Assembly: GCA_963844235.1 (NCBI GenBank)
Contig: CAWJNF010000004.1
Coordinates: 1,178,001 to 1,242,000 of the forward strand
Origin: CAWJNF01 sp963844235
GTDB lineage: Bacteria; Actinomycetota; Thermoleophilia; Gaiellales; Gaiellaceae
DNA: 64,000 nt
Reading direction: 5' to 3'
The notes beneath the pieces were generated by a model. That model was not told the DNA's origin and ran no database searches. It saw only the letters and a list, made by a program, of their open reading frames with translations. Of this stretch, positions 28,810 through 37,811 are shown piece after piece. The position numbers and the translations under genes were made by a program. How positions within the stretch are numbered: position 1 is the stretch's first letter; each line of letters opens with the position of its first letter.

Positions 28810-29849
28810 GCCGTTTCGAGTTGGTCTGACGAGGGATGTCCGTCAGCCGGACGGCTCCGTCGCCGTCGGAGACATCGGGCTTGGGCTCCTCGAAGAGGCG
28901 GCGGGGATCGAGTGGGAGTTCCTCGCCGAGGACGTGGACGAATTCAGGCCGGTCGACATCGAGGGCTTCGACGCCATCCTCGTCTTCTCCCCCGCTGTAA
29001 CCGCCCGGGCACTCGCCGGGGCGGAGCGGCTGACGCTCCTGGCGCGGCTCGGTGTCGGCTACGACCGGATCGATGTCGAGGCCTGTACCGATCGGGGCGT
29101 CATGCTCACAATCGCCCCCGACGGCGTCCGCCGACCCGTTGCCGCTGCCGCGATGGCGTTCGTCCTCGCTCTCGCATACCGGCTGCCACTCCTGGACCGT
29201 CTGGCTCGCGAGAGCCGCTGGAACGAGGGGAAAAGCCAGATGGGCATAGGGCTGTCAGGCCGCACCCTCGGCCTAGTCGGTCTGGGCAACATCGGACGTG
29301 AGATCGCAGTGCTCGCGAAGCCGTTCACCTGCGCGTGATCGCCACCGACCCGTATGCCGACCCGGAGGATGCAGCCGGCCGCGGCGTCGAGCTGGTCGAG
29401 CTCGAGACGCTCCTTGCTACGGCTGACTTCGTGTGTGTGGCCTGCCCGCTCACCGGGGAGACGCGGCATCTCGTCGACGCGGCCGGCTCGCGCTCATGAA
29501 GCCGGGCGCGTACCTCGTCAACATCGCGCGCGGCCCGATCGTCGACCAGCATGCCCTCACCGTGGCGCTGGGGGAGCGCCGTATCGCCGGCGCCGCGCTC
29601 GACGTCTTCGAGGAGGAGCCGCCCGACGCTGCAGACCGCCTCCTGGCCCTCGACAACGTGATTCTTTCGCCGCATGCGGTGGCCCTGCCCGGACGAGTGG
29701 GCGTTGACGACGGGGCAAAGCGCCTCGGCGGAGTACTCGACGTCGCGGCAGGTCACGTGCCTCGCCCACGTCGTCAATCGCGAGGCGCTCGACCGCCCGG
29801 CGCTGACGCGAAGCTTCGACGCTATGCCGTCCGGGAGGCGGAGGCATGA
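28802..29849 (+). CDS. D-2-hydroxyacid dehydrogenase (SerA-like), several frameshifts
   Basis: Reads from a GTG through the substrate-binding domain and the NAD motif GRTLGLVGLGNIGREIAVLA, then breaks at about 29328. It resumes as RVIATDPYADPEDAAGRGVE to PLTGETRHLVDAA, breaks near 29485 (GCGGCCGGCTC, one C short), and continues LALMKPGAYLVNIARGPIVD and VFEEEPPDAADRLLALDNVI with the catalytic-region His in LSPHAVALP. The last 150 bases alternate between two frames (WALTTGQSA, VLDVAAG, HVVNREALDR), implying more small errors. The pattern is that of phosphoglycerate/hydroxypyruvate reductase-like enzymes. Its stop overlaps the aldolase ATG. Likely intact in the organism. Confidence 0.72.
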
Positions 29850-30625
29850 AGGACAACGCGGTGAAGCGTGCGCTGGAGGCCGGCGGCACGTCCCTCGGGA
29901 CGATGGTGTTCGAGTTTTCGACAACAGGCTTCGCGCGCCTGGCGGCTGGGGCTGGAGCCAATTCGCCTGTTTCGACATGGAGCACACCGGCTGGAGCATG
30001 GAGACGATTCGAACCCTCATGGCGACATCGCGGGCGGCCATATCGTCCCGCTCGTCCGCGTCCCCGCCGACAGATCACGATTACATCTCGCGCGTGCTCG
30101 ATCTCGGCGCCCTCGGGGTCATGCTGCCGATGGTCGAGAGTGAGGAGCAGGCCCGGCACATCGTGTCCTGGACCCGTTACCCGCCAGCGGGCACACGGGG
30201 CTCGGCTCCTGACCGCGGACGACTACGAGAACGACAACCGCGTCGCCACGATGGCGAAGGCGAACCGCGAGATCATGGTCATCGCGCAGATCGAGACGAA
30301 GGCAGGCGTCGAGGCCGTCGATCAGATCGCCGCGGTCGACGGCGTCGACGTCCTTTGGATAGGCCATTACGACCTCACGAACTCGCTCGGCATCCCCGGA
30401 CGGTTCACCGACACGCTCTACACGGACGCCCTGAAGCGCGTGCTGGCGGCAGCAGCCGCGAACGGCAAAGCCGCCGGGATCATGGCCGGCACGCCCGAGG
30501 ACGCCGTCCGTCACATTGCGTTGGGCTTCCGTGCCATCTCCTTCAGCGACATGGGCATCTACGAGGCAGGCCTCCGTTCCGCGCTGAAGGTAGCGCGGGA
30601 GGCCGCCGGCGTGGGCGAGAGCTGA
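29846..30625 (+). CDS. HpcH/HpaI-type pyruvate aldolase, several frameshifts
   Basis: Conserved class II pyruvate-aldolase pieces appear in order but in different frames: SLGTMVFEFSTTGFARLAAG, then FACFDMEHTGWSMETIRTLM, GHIVPLVRVP, DHDYISRVLDLGALGVMLPM, and finally REIMVIAQIETKAGVEAVDQ with VDVLWIGHYDLTNSLGIPG. Breaks fall near 29955, 30030, 30065 and 30195. The metal-binding Glu in MVIAQIETKAG and the DxxxS-like loop are present. These enzymes split 2-oxo-4-hydroxy acids into pyruvate and an aldehyde, a logical last step after the dehydrogenase and hydrolase genes upstream. The number of shifts in one short gene suggests consensus errors. Confidence 0.72.
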   Translation: MKDNAVKRALEAGGTSLGTMVFEFSTTGFARLAAGAGANSPVSTWSTPAGAWRRFEPSWRHRGRPYRPARPRPRRQITITSRACSISAPSGSCCRWSRVRSRPGTSCPGPVTRQRAHGARLLTADDYENDNRVATMAKANREIMVIAQIETKAGVEAVDQIAAVDGVDVLWIGHYDLTNSLGIPGRFTDTLYTDALKRVLAAAAANGKAAGIMAGTPEDAVRHIALGFRAISFSDMGIYEAGLRSALKVAREAAGVGES

Positions 30626-30653
30626 GAGCCTCCAGAGGTACCGCCCGCGCCGC

Positions 30654-31430
30654 GTGTCGAGGAACGCCGAGACCACTCGGGTGGCCGTGGTGACCGGCGC
30701 CGGCTCCGGCATCGGCGCCGCGGTCGCGCGACGCTTCGCCGAGCGGGGCGTGGCCGTCGCGCTCGTCGGACGGACGCCCGAGAAGCTCGAGGCTGTCGCC
30801 ACCGAGATCGGCGCGGCCGGCGGCATCGCCCATCCTGTCCCAGCCGACCTTGCCGAGCGGGATGCTCCAGCGGCGGTGACCGCCGAGACACTCGCTGCGC
30901 TGGGGCGAATCGACGTGATCGTCAACAACGCCGGCACGGTGAGCCTGACCCCGCTCGAGGACGTGACGGTCGAGCAGTTCGATCGGGAGTACGCAGTCAA
31001 CGTTCGCGCCGCGCTGTTGCTCGTGCAGGCTGCCTTGCCGGCGTTGAGGCGCTCCGAGGGCACCGCGGTGGTCAACATCAGCTCGGCGGCGGCGTGGCTC
31101 TACCGGCCTGGGCAGGCGGTGTACGGCGGGAGCAAGGCAGCGCTCGAGTATCTGACGCGCTCACTCGCCGCAGAGCTTGCCCCCGAACAAATCAGAGTGA
31201 ACTGCGTGGTCCCGGGCCCGGTCGATACGCCGATCCTCGGCCAGGTCGCCGACGATGTCGCCGCTGCGAAGGACTACCTCGTCCGCATGACCCCGCTCGC
31301 CCGGATGGGGACCCCCGAGGAGGTCGCGTGGTGGATCGTCCAGCTCACCGAGCCCGAGGCTTCCTGGATCACGGGCGCCGTCCTGCACGTAGACGGCGGC
31401 CGTTCTCTCGGCCCACCAGTAGCATGCTAG
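30654..31430 (+). CDS. Short-chain dehydrogenase/reductase (SDR)
   Basis: A 258-residue classical SDR with a GTG start. Cofactor motif VVTGAGSGIGAAVARRFAER, structural IVNNAGTVSLTPL, active-site Ser in VVNISSAAAW and YxxxK in VYGGSKAALEY are all present. The C-terminal LTEPEASWITGAVLHVDGG is standard. It probably oxidises or reduces a sugar or sugar-acid hydroxyl in the island. It starts 28 bases after the aldolase stop and is intact. Confidence 0.88.
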   Translation: MSRNAETTRVAVVTGAGSGIGAAVARRFAERGVAVALVGRTPEKLEAVATEIGAAGGIAHPVPADLAERDAPAAVTAETLAALGRIDVIVNNAGTVSLTPLEDVTVEQFDREYAVNVRAALLLVQAALPALRRSEGTAVVNISSAAAWLYRPGQAVYGGSKAALEYLTRSLAAELAPEQIRVNCVVPGPVDTPILGQVADDVAAAKDYLVRMTPLARMGTPEEVAWWIVQLTEPEASWITGAVLHVDGGRSLGPPVAC

Positions 31431-31455
31431 GTCTGGCTACGTGAGGGAGGCGCGT

Positions 31456-32272
31456 ATGCGACTGACCGACGACCAGCTGGCGCAGTTCGATCGCGACGGA
31501 TTCCTGCTCTTTCCTGACCTCTTCTCGGCTGAGGAGATACGAGATACTGCGGGCCGACGTAACGAGGCTTGCGACCGTCGAGGCCGACCACATCTTCCGC
31601 GAACGCACCGGAGGTGTGCGGACGATCTTCCGCGTTCACGAGACCGACGGTGCCACGCGCTCCGATCCCTTCCGCGCTCTCTCGCGGACGCCGCGGCTGC
31701 TCGAGCCCGCGATGCAGGTGCTCGGCGACGAGGATCTCTACATCTACCACTCGAAGATCAACACGAAGGTCGCGATCGAGGGCGCGGTGTGGCTCTGGCA
31801 CCAGGACTACGGCTACTGGTACTGGGACGGCATGCCAGCAACCGACAACATGGCGACGTTCATGGTCAGCTTCGACCACGCGACCGAGCTCGGGCGGCTC
31901 CTCTACCTCGTGCCCGGGACACACAGGCTCGGACGGCCAGGAGCCGTACGCCGACGAGGAGACGACCTCGTACAAGCAGTGGACGATCGCGAAGGAGCGC
32001 TTGATCGAGATCCTCGAGAGCTCGCCCGACCCCGTGCCCGTCACCGGCCCGCCCGGCACCGGGGCGCTCTTCCACTGCAACATCCTCCACGGCTCGGGCC
32101 ACAACCTTTCAGCCCATGATCGCTGGCAGGTCTACTACGTGTTCAACCCGGTGGCCAACAAGCCGCACGACGTCGAGAACCCCCGGGCGACTACGTCCGC
32201 TCCACGAACTACGAGCCGATCCGGATGGAGGACAACGAAGGGATTCTCAGTCACGCCGCCGTTCACGCGTGA
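31456..32272 (+). CDS. Phytanoyl-CoA dioxygenase (PhyH) family protein, three frameshifts
   Basis: The ATG at 31456 is chosen because GGGAGG lies 7-13 bases upstream. The reading begins RLTDDQLAQFDRDGFLLFPD, slips near 31537 (one extra base), continues EILRADVTRLATVEADHIFR and LWHQDYGYWYWDG, where HxD supplies two iron ligands. It slips again near 31930, then gives EPYADEETTSYKQWTIAKER and NILHGSGHNLSAHDRWQVYY with the distal His and the 2-oxoglutarate Arg. After a last slip near 32185 it ends DYVRSTNYEPIRMEDNEGIL. All Fe(II)/2-oxoglutarate residues are therefore present. It would hydroxylate a small metabolite. Confidence 0.75.
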
Positions 32273-32284
32273 CGCCACGCGTCC

Positions 32285-33104
32285 CTATCCCGTGCGTGCG
32301 TCCTGGATGAGCTCGTCGAGCGGAGTCCAGAACGTCGCCGTCGCCTTCTCGCCCAGGCCCTTCAACGCTTCGTGCCTCGCCGGAAACGTCGGTGTGGAGC
32401 GGATAAGCCGGTACTCCTTCAGCTCATCTGGGTAATCCTCCAACCATTTGAGGAGAACCTCTGCGCCGTGGGTTCCGACAACCTCGTCCTGGTCGCCGGC
32501 GAGGATGAGGACTTCCATCGGGCTCGGGGGAAGACGATGGGCATCCCCAGCGCGTCGATCTGGCCGACAGGGAAGATGCTGTAGACGGCCTCTGGTACGG
32601 GCAAGCCCCAGCGCTCCGCGAAGGATGCGTACACGAACGCGAGCGTCCCGCCGAACGAGAACCCGGCGGCGATCACCGGAAGGTCCTTCGCGCCAAGCTC
32701 CCGGAATCCCCGCTGTAGCCCTACCCGAAGAGGATCGATCGTCAGGGCCTCCACGTCGCCGCTCGCGCCCTCCTGGTAGGCCGGAAAGAGAACCGTGCTG
32801 CCCTCCTCGCGAAGGTGCTTGAACCAGTAGCGGTGCCAGTCGAACGGGCTGGTCGCGGTCCAGCCAGTGCGAAGAAGACGACGATGCTCCGAGCCGGCCC
32901 GAGCGAGTCGAGGATCCACACCTGTTCCGCTCCTTCTCCGTACGCTCGCTCCGGACGCTCGGGCTCGACTCGAGACGCACCGACGGACGCCGCGCCTCGG
33001 CCGGACTCCCCTCCGCAGGCGGCAACGGTCTCGAAAACCCCGAGTGAGAGCGCGACCGCGGAGACCCGCCCCAGGAGCTCTCGTCGCGAGAGCGGGCCGG
33101 TCAA
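32285..33104 (-). CDS. Exported alpha/beta hydrolase, two frameshifts
   Basis: The N-terminus carries a twin-arginine lipoprotein-like signal (SRRELLGRVSAVALSLGVFE, then AACGG). After a slip near 32870 the hydrolase body reads TATSPFDWHRYWFKHLREEG and VIAAGFSFGGTLAFVYASFA with the nucleophile Ser in GFSFGG. A second slip near 32525 leads to MEVLILAGDQDEVVGTHGAE (acid residue) and ARHEALKGLGEKA (catalytic His). The triad is complete across the breaks. It is convergent with PhyH and coupled (four-base overlap) to the ABC permease, so its start lies upstream of the transporter stop. A dienelactone-hydrolase/lipase-like role outside the membrane is inferred. Confidence 0.68.
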
Positions 33105-33911
33105 CCTCTGACCGCGCCGAACGTGAGCCCGCGCACGAGATGACGCTGCACGATCAGTCCCAGCGTGAGGCCGGGGATCATCGAGAGCACTGCGAGCGCG
33201 CCGAGCTCGCCGAGCAGACTCGCCTGGACGCCGATAAAGCTGGACACGACCACGGGCAGAGTGACGGTCTCCGTGCTCGTGAGGACGAGAGCGAAGAGAA
33301 AGTCGGTCCAGGCGAAGATGAAGCTGAAGACGGCTGCGGAGACGAGGCCCGGCGCCGCCAGCGGCATCGCCACCTTCCAGAGCGCCTGGAAGCGGGTGAG
33401 CCGTCGACGAGCGCCGACTCCTCGATGTCGGGCGGGATCTGGCGGAAGTACGTGAACATCATCCAGACCGTGAACGGCAGAGTGAACACCGTGTAGAGCA
33501 GGATCAGCGCGAAATACGTGTCGAGCAGGTTGACCTTCTGAAACAGCAAGAACATGGGGATCACTGCGGCGACGGGCGGCATCATCCGCTGTGAGAGAAT
33601 CCAGAACGAAAGGTGCTTGCCGCCGGTCCGGAAGCGCGCGATCGAATAGGCGGCTGTCGCGCCGATGATGACCGAGGCGACCATCGTCGCGGTCGCGACG
33701 ATGATGCTGTTCTTGAAGCCCTCCCAGCCCGGAGCCCCCCGAGGACCCGCCAGTGCGCCCCGGTTGGATCCGACGGGAACCAGACAGGCGGCTGGGCGTT
33801 GTATTCCCCCGCGGGTTTGATCGAGGTCACGGCGATCCAGTAGAGCGGGAAGAGGACGAACGCAGCTGCGAGCAGGACGAGGGCGTACTTGAGCACGGCG
33901 CCGACGGACAC
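33101..33911 (-). CDS. Carbohydrate ABC transporter permease, MalG-like, two frameshifts
   Basis: Begins at 33911 with a hydrophobic N-terminal helix (LKYALVLLAAAFVLFPLYWI), slips near 33735 in a six-G run, continues GWEGFKNSIIVATATMVASV and FWILSQRMMPPVAAVIPMFL, with the cytoplasmic EAA loop region around PPDIEESALVDG. It slips again near 33395 and ends MPLAAPGLVSAAVFSFIFAW to HLVRGLTFGAVRG. The arrangement is the CUT1 MalG/UgpE type of about 270 residues. It pairs with the MalF-like gene 70 bases upstream and the substrate-binding protein. Confidence 0.78.
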
Positions 33912-33981
33912 CCGACGACCGAACAGGTGAAGGTCCCCGAGCGACGAGCCGCACTGACTCTGCGCGCCGGAACTGCCACGG

Positions 33982-34908
33982 TCAGACCGGCTCCGCGGTC
34001 ATCAGCCGGCGCACGAGCCAGTAGGCGATGAACGAGATGACGACGAGGAACATCCAGCTGCCTGCGGATGCCTCACCGAAGTTGAAGAGCGTGAAGCCCT
34101 GCTCGTAGAGGAAAAGGGAGGCGGTGTACGTCGACATGCCCGGCCCCCCGCCGGTGAGCGCGTAGATGATGTCGAAGATGCGAAGTGCGTCGATGAGGCG
34201 GAACGCGACAGCGACGATCATCACCGGGAGGAGCAGCGGGAAGGTCACCTCGCGGAACGTCTGCCACCGCGAGGCCCCGTCGAGCGCCGCCGCCTCGTAC
34301 ACGTCCTCCGAGATCGCGACGAGCCCGGCGAGGAGGATGACGAACATGAACGGTGTCCACTGCCAGGCATCTGTCACGACGATCGAGATCCAGTTCCACG
34401 GGGACTGGATCGACCAGATGATCTCGACGTCACCCGGCCAGATCAGGCTGAGGATGTAGTTCACGGGCCCGAACTGGGTGTCCCAGAGCAGCCGCCAGAT
34501 CTGGCCGACGACCACCGGAGCCATGAACAGCGGGAGGATGAAGATCGGGATCAGGAACCGGCGGCCCCTGAACGGCCTCACCATTGCGAGGGCGAGCAGC
34601 AGTCCGAGCACGAGCTCGACCGCCACCACGACCGCGGCGAGCGCGACCGTCCGCCACAGGCTCGCCTGGGCAACCTCGTTCTTGATCACCCGTATGTAGT
34701 TCTGGAAGTCGTTCCAGGGATGCCCCTCGACCCGGAAGTCGAACTGGACGAAGCTGAGCCAGAGCGAATACCCGAGCGGGAAGATAGAGACCAGCAGGAT
34801 GAGGATCACGACGGGGGCGACGAGGGTCCACCGGATGTGCCGGTCGGCCCACGTCGCAATGCCCCGTCGCGCTCCGCGCAGGGTGGCCGCGACCTCGGCG
34901 GTGCTCAT
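33982..34908 (-). CDS. Carbohydrate ABC transporter permease, MalF/UgpA-like
   Basis: An intact 308-residue CUT1 permease with six predicted membrane segments, starting with a cytoplasmic tail then WTLVAPVVILILLVSIFPLG. The EAA signature of the ATPase-contacting loop is visible as ISEDVYEAAALDGASRWQTF. The C-terminal ends in LVVISFIAYWLVRRL. With the MalG-like gene and the lipoprotein it forms the import channel for a sugar or sugar acid; the ATPase is encoded separately at 38875. Confidence 0.9.
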   Translation of the reverse strand: MSTAEVAATLRGARRGIATWADRHIRWTLVAPVVILILLVSIFPLGYSLWLSFVQFDFRVEGHPWNDFQNYIRVIKNEVAQASLWRTVALAAVVVAVELVLGLLLALAMVRPFRGRRFLIPIFILPLFMAPVVVGQIWRLLWDTQFGPVNYILSLIWPGDVEIIWSIQSPWNWISIVVTDAWQWTPFMFVILLAGLVAISEDVYEAAALDGASRWQTFREVTFPLLLPVMIVAVAFRLIDALRIFDIIYALTGGGPGMSTYTASLFLYEQGFTLFNFGEASAGSWMFLVVISFIAYWLVRRLMTAEPV

Positions 34909-34950
34909 CCGATCCCGAGTCGCGGCGTCCTCATCACTCCTGGTGGCCTC

Positions 34951-36562
34951 CTATGCCGACTGGCCGAGCGCCTCGATCGTCGTGTCCGGCGACGAGCCGG
35001 GCGTCTGCAGGTAGCTGTTCCACTGCTCGATCTGTGCATCCCGCCCCAGACGGTCGGAGATCGCGTTCATGTCGCTGACGGCCTGGTCGAGCGCCGCCTT
35101 GGGGTCTGTTCCACCCATCGCAGAGGTGACCGCCTGGTCGATGGCGAGTGAGTACTCCTGCCAGCCCAGAATCGCCCAGTCCGTGAACGCCGTGTTCGGG
35201 TTCGCCTTGAGCGTGTCGAGGTAGGCGCCGGCATCGGGCCAGAGACCTCGGTACTCCTCCGAGTCGTAGTGGGAGAGCCGGTACGGGTCGCGCAGCGCGA
35301 TCGGCTGCGTCACCCGATTGAGCGAGACTCTGGGGCTCGTGATCCACTGCGTGGTCAGGTAGGCGGCCTCCTGGTTCTCCGAGTTCGTTGCGACGCAGCA
35401 GACGAAGCCTCCGGCGTGCCAGCCGCCGCCCGGCAGGTTGGTGTACCCAACCTTGTCCACGACGGTTGACTCGGCGACGAAGTCGAACCCCTCCTCCCCG
35501 GCGCCGCCATACCCGGCCGACCACCGGCCCGGAGGCGGCCACCAGTACATCGTCGCGGTGTTGCCCTGCAGCCAGGACGTGAGCACCAGCACGGCGTCGC
35601 GCTGCTCGACGCCGGGGGCCGCCGTCCCGTTAGCCGCGAGGATCTGCTCCATCGCCTGGACGCCGATCTCGTTGTTGATCTGCGGCTCGAAGCTCCCGGG
35701 ATCGAAAGACACGCCGCCCTGGCCCTGGAACAGCGGCAGGAACGACCACTGCTGGGTCGACGGAGCCCGCCAGAAGTCGGCGCTGTATATCTCGGGCGCC
35801 CTCTCGTCGGTGATCTGCTGCGCGGTCGCGATCCACTCGTCGTAGGTCGTCGGCGGTTGCAGACCCATTTCCTCGAAGACGTCCTTGCGGTAGTAGAGGA
35901 CGAACGTATCGCCGTCGTCGAAGAAGCCCCAGTTCTGCCCGTCGCGGACCGACATGCCCTTGTACAAGGGGTGGAAGTCCTCGAGGTCGGCCGGGTTGAG
36001 GTACTCGGCCATCCATTCGTGGATCGGAACGATCGCACCGGCCGCGACGAAGTCGGCGATCCAGGCGGGGGTGATCGTGAGGATGTCGTGAGCCCCCCGA
36101 GCCGGCGATGTGCTCTTGCAGACCCCGTGTGAAGAGGTCGGGATAGTCGAGCTCGACAACGTTGATCTTGATCCCGGTGAGCTCCTCCCACTCGGCACCC
36201 CACACGAGCTTGGGATCGTTCGCCTGGAGACCTGACTCCCAGGTGACGTTGAGCGTCGTCCCCGAGAATTGCTTGGCCGCCTCGACCGCGATCTCGTCGG
36301 ACGCACCGCTCGGCCCCGTCGCTGGTGGAGCCGCGCCCGTCTCCCCAGCTGGCGGCTCGGCCGGCGGCTCTGCCGGTGCAGGCTCGGCGGGAGGCGCCGC
36401 CGCCTCGTCGTCGTCGCCGCCGCACGCCGCGACGAGCGAGCCGATCGCCCCGATCGACAATCCGAGCGCCGACGTGCGAGTGACGAACTCGCGACGGGAG
36501 AGTCGGCCCGCACTCAGTTGCTGAGCGAGGTCCCGTACCTCTCGCTCATCCGGCTTGCTCAT
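34951..36562 (-). CDS. Tat-exported sugar ABC transporter substrate-binding lipoprotein, one frameshift
   Basis: The ATG at 36562 has an excellent RBS (GGAGG within GAGGAAGGAGGGG). The N-terminus has a cytoplasmic leader, twin-arginine motif SRREFVTRTSALGLSIGAIG and a lipobox ending AACGG, then an Ala/Pro/Glu linker. The solute-binding domain begins TTLNVTWESGLQANDPKLVW, shifts frame near 36095 at a six-G run (one G too many) and continues AHDILTITPAWIADFVAAGA to the end. About 537 residues restored. It is a family 1 extracellular solute-binding protein. No ligand can be assigned, but the surroundings favour a sugar acid or oligosaccharide. Confidence 0.85.
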
Positions 36563-36759
36563 GAACCCCTCCTTCCTCCTGCATCCACCCAACCTGTCGT
36601 ACAGCGGGCCATCGGATTGAATGGCCCATCATCTCGGACGTCATCGGCAGCGTCAAGTTAGGTTTTCCCCGCCTGCGGACAGCGGTCGGGAAGTCCGCAA
36701 CGAACGAGTACTAGCGTTGTCTCGAACAGGCCGAAGACGTGCGGGAGCATGCCCCGCGT

Positions 36760-37674
36760 TCACCGCGCGGAGTCACTTCGGGAACGTGCGGGCCGTTCCT
36801 GGACGACCGGGTTCGTCAGCTCGCCGATTCCGGACGCCGAGACCGTGACGACGTCGCCGGGCTCGAGAAACGCAGGTGGATGCATGAACGTTCCGCACCC
36901 GGCGGGCGTACCCGTCGAGAGACAGTCGCCCGGCTCGAGGCTGATGATCGACGACAGCCACTCGATGGCCGCGGGCGGCGGGCCGATCTGGTCGCTGATC
37001 AGAGCGTCCTGGCGCAGCTCACCGTTCACGTGCGACTGGACGCGGATGTTGAGCCAGTCGGGTAGCTCGTCCTTGGTGACGATGCAGGGGCCCATCGGGC
37101 AAAAGGTGTCGAAGCTCTTGCCGAGATCGATCTGGTAGTTGTGAAACTGCACCGAGCGAGCACCGACGTCGTTGATGACCGTATAGCCGAAGACGTGGTC
37201 TAGCGCGTCCTCCGAGCGCACGTTCTTCGCGTGCTTGCCGATGATCACGCCTAGCTCGACCTCGTAGTCGACGGCGAACCCGTAGTCGCTGAGCGGCGCG
37301 GCGTGGCCCGGAACCCGCTTGATGACGTCGTCGTTCGGCGGGATCACGATCGGCTCGCCCGGACCTATCACGGCGCTCGAGAGCTTGACGAAGTCCCAGC
37401 GGAGCTCGTCGGCAAAGACGTAGTCGGGATCCTCGTCGCCGTGGCTCCGGTAGTTGACACCGGAGCCGAGGATCTTGCCGGGACGGATCGGATGAACGAT
37501 CCGCTCGTAGTCGACCGGGCCGCCATTGCCCGCGGCGGCGCCCGCCCGTTCGAGCCCCTGCTCTCCGTCTCGGATCAGCGAAAGAGTGTCCGGGTACCCC
37601 GCGTCGAAGACCTCCTCGCCGACCTGGACTCCGCAGCCGAGCTGGCTGCCGATCATGTACTGAACGATCCGCAT
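36760..37674 (-). CDS. Fumarylacetoacetate hydrolase family protein
   Basis: An intact 304-residue protein. The ATG at 37674 (MRIVQYMIGSQLGCGVQVGE) was chosen over upstream reading because GGGAGGAGG precedes it. FAH features: ILGSGVNYRSHGDEDPDYVF, VDYEVELGVIIGKHAKNVRS with the metal Glu residues, FGYTVINDVGARSVQF, and ISLEPGDCLSTGTPAGCGTF. It likely cleaves or dehydrates a 2-oxo sugar acid. It diverges from the second epimerase gene across a 137-base gap holding a TGGTATACCA operator. The downstream 197-base gap to the binding-protein start holds no gene that I can see. Confidence 0.88.
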   Translation of the reverse strand: MRIVQYMIGSQLGCGVQVGEEVFDAGYPDTLSLIRDGEQGLERAGAAAGNGGPVDYERIVHPIRPGKILGSGVNYRSHGDEDPDYVFADELRWDFVKLSSAVIGPGEPIVIPPNDDVIKRVPGHAAPLSDYGFAVDYEVELGVIIGKHAKNVRSEDALDHVFGYTVINDVGARSVQFHNYQIDLGKSFDTFCPMGPCIVTKDELPDWLNIRVQSHVNGELRQDALISDQIGPPPAAIEWLSSIISLEPGDCLSTGTPAGCGTFMHPPAFLEPGDVVTVSASGIGELTNPVVQERPARSRSDSAR

Positions 37675-37756
37675 CCGACCTCCTCCCTGGTCGTAAGGAC
37701 CTGCCTCGATGCCTCGGCGCGCCGGCGTAGACGTTGCTAGCCGAGCTCGGAGGCAT

Positions 37757-37766
37757 TGGTATACCA
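37757..37766. promoter_or_regulatory. Candidate GntR/FadR-type operator (TGGTATACCA)
   Basis: A perfect 10-base palindrome in the divergent gap between the FAH gene (start 37674) and the epimerase gene (start 37812), extended to ATTGGTATACCAT. This is the core recognised by hexuronate-type FCD regulators such as E. coli UxuR/ExuR (consensus around TTGGTATACCAA, known from the literature). A second copy differing at one position is at 26219. Placement between divergent promoters would let one repressor control both directions. Confidence 0.65.
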
Positions 37767-37811
37767 TCGTACATGCGGTCTGCCGACAGGGTGTGGAAGG
37801 GGGGCGGCTCG

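Noticed and set aside
28690..30200. Programmed frameshifting in the FAH, dehydrogenase and aldolase genes
   Set aside because: Slips go in both directions, at non-slippery sites, in neighbouring unrelated genes; sequencing or assembly error is simpler.
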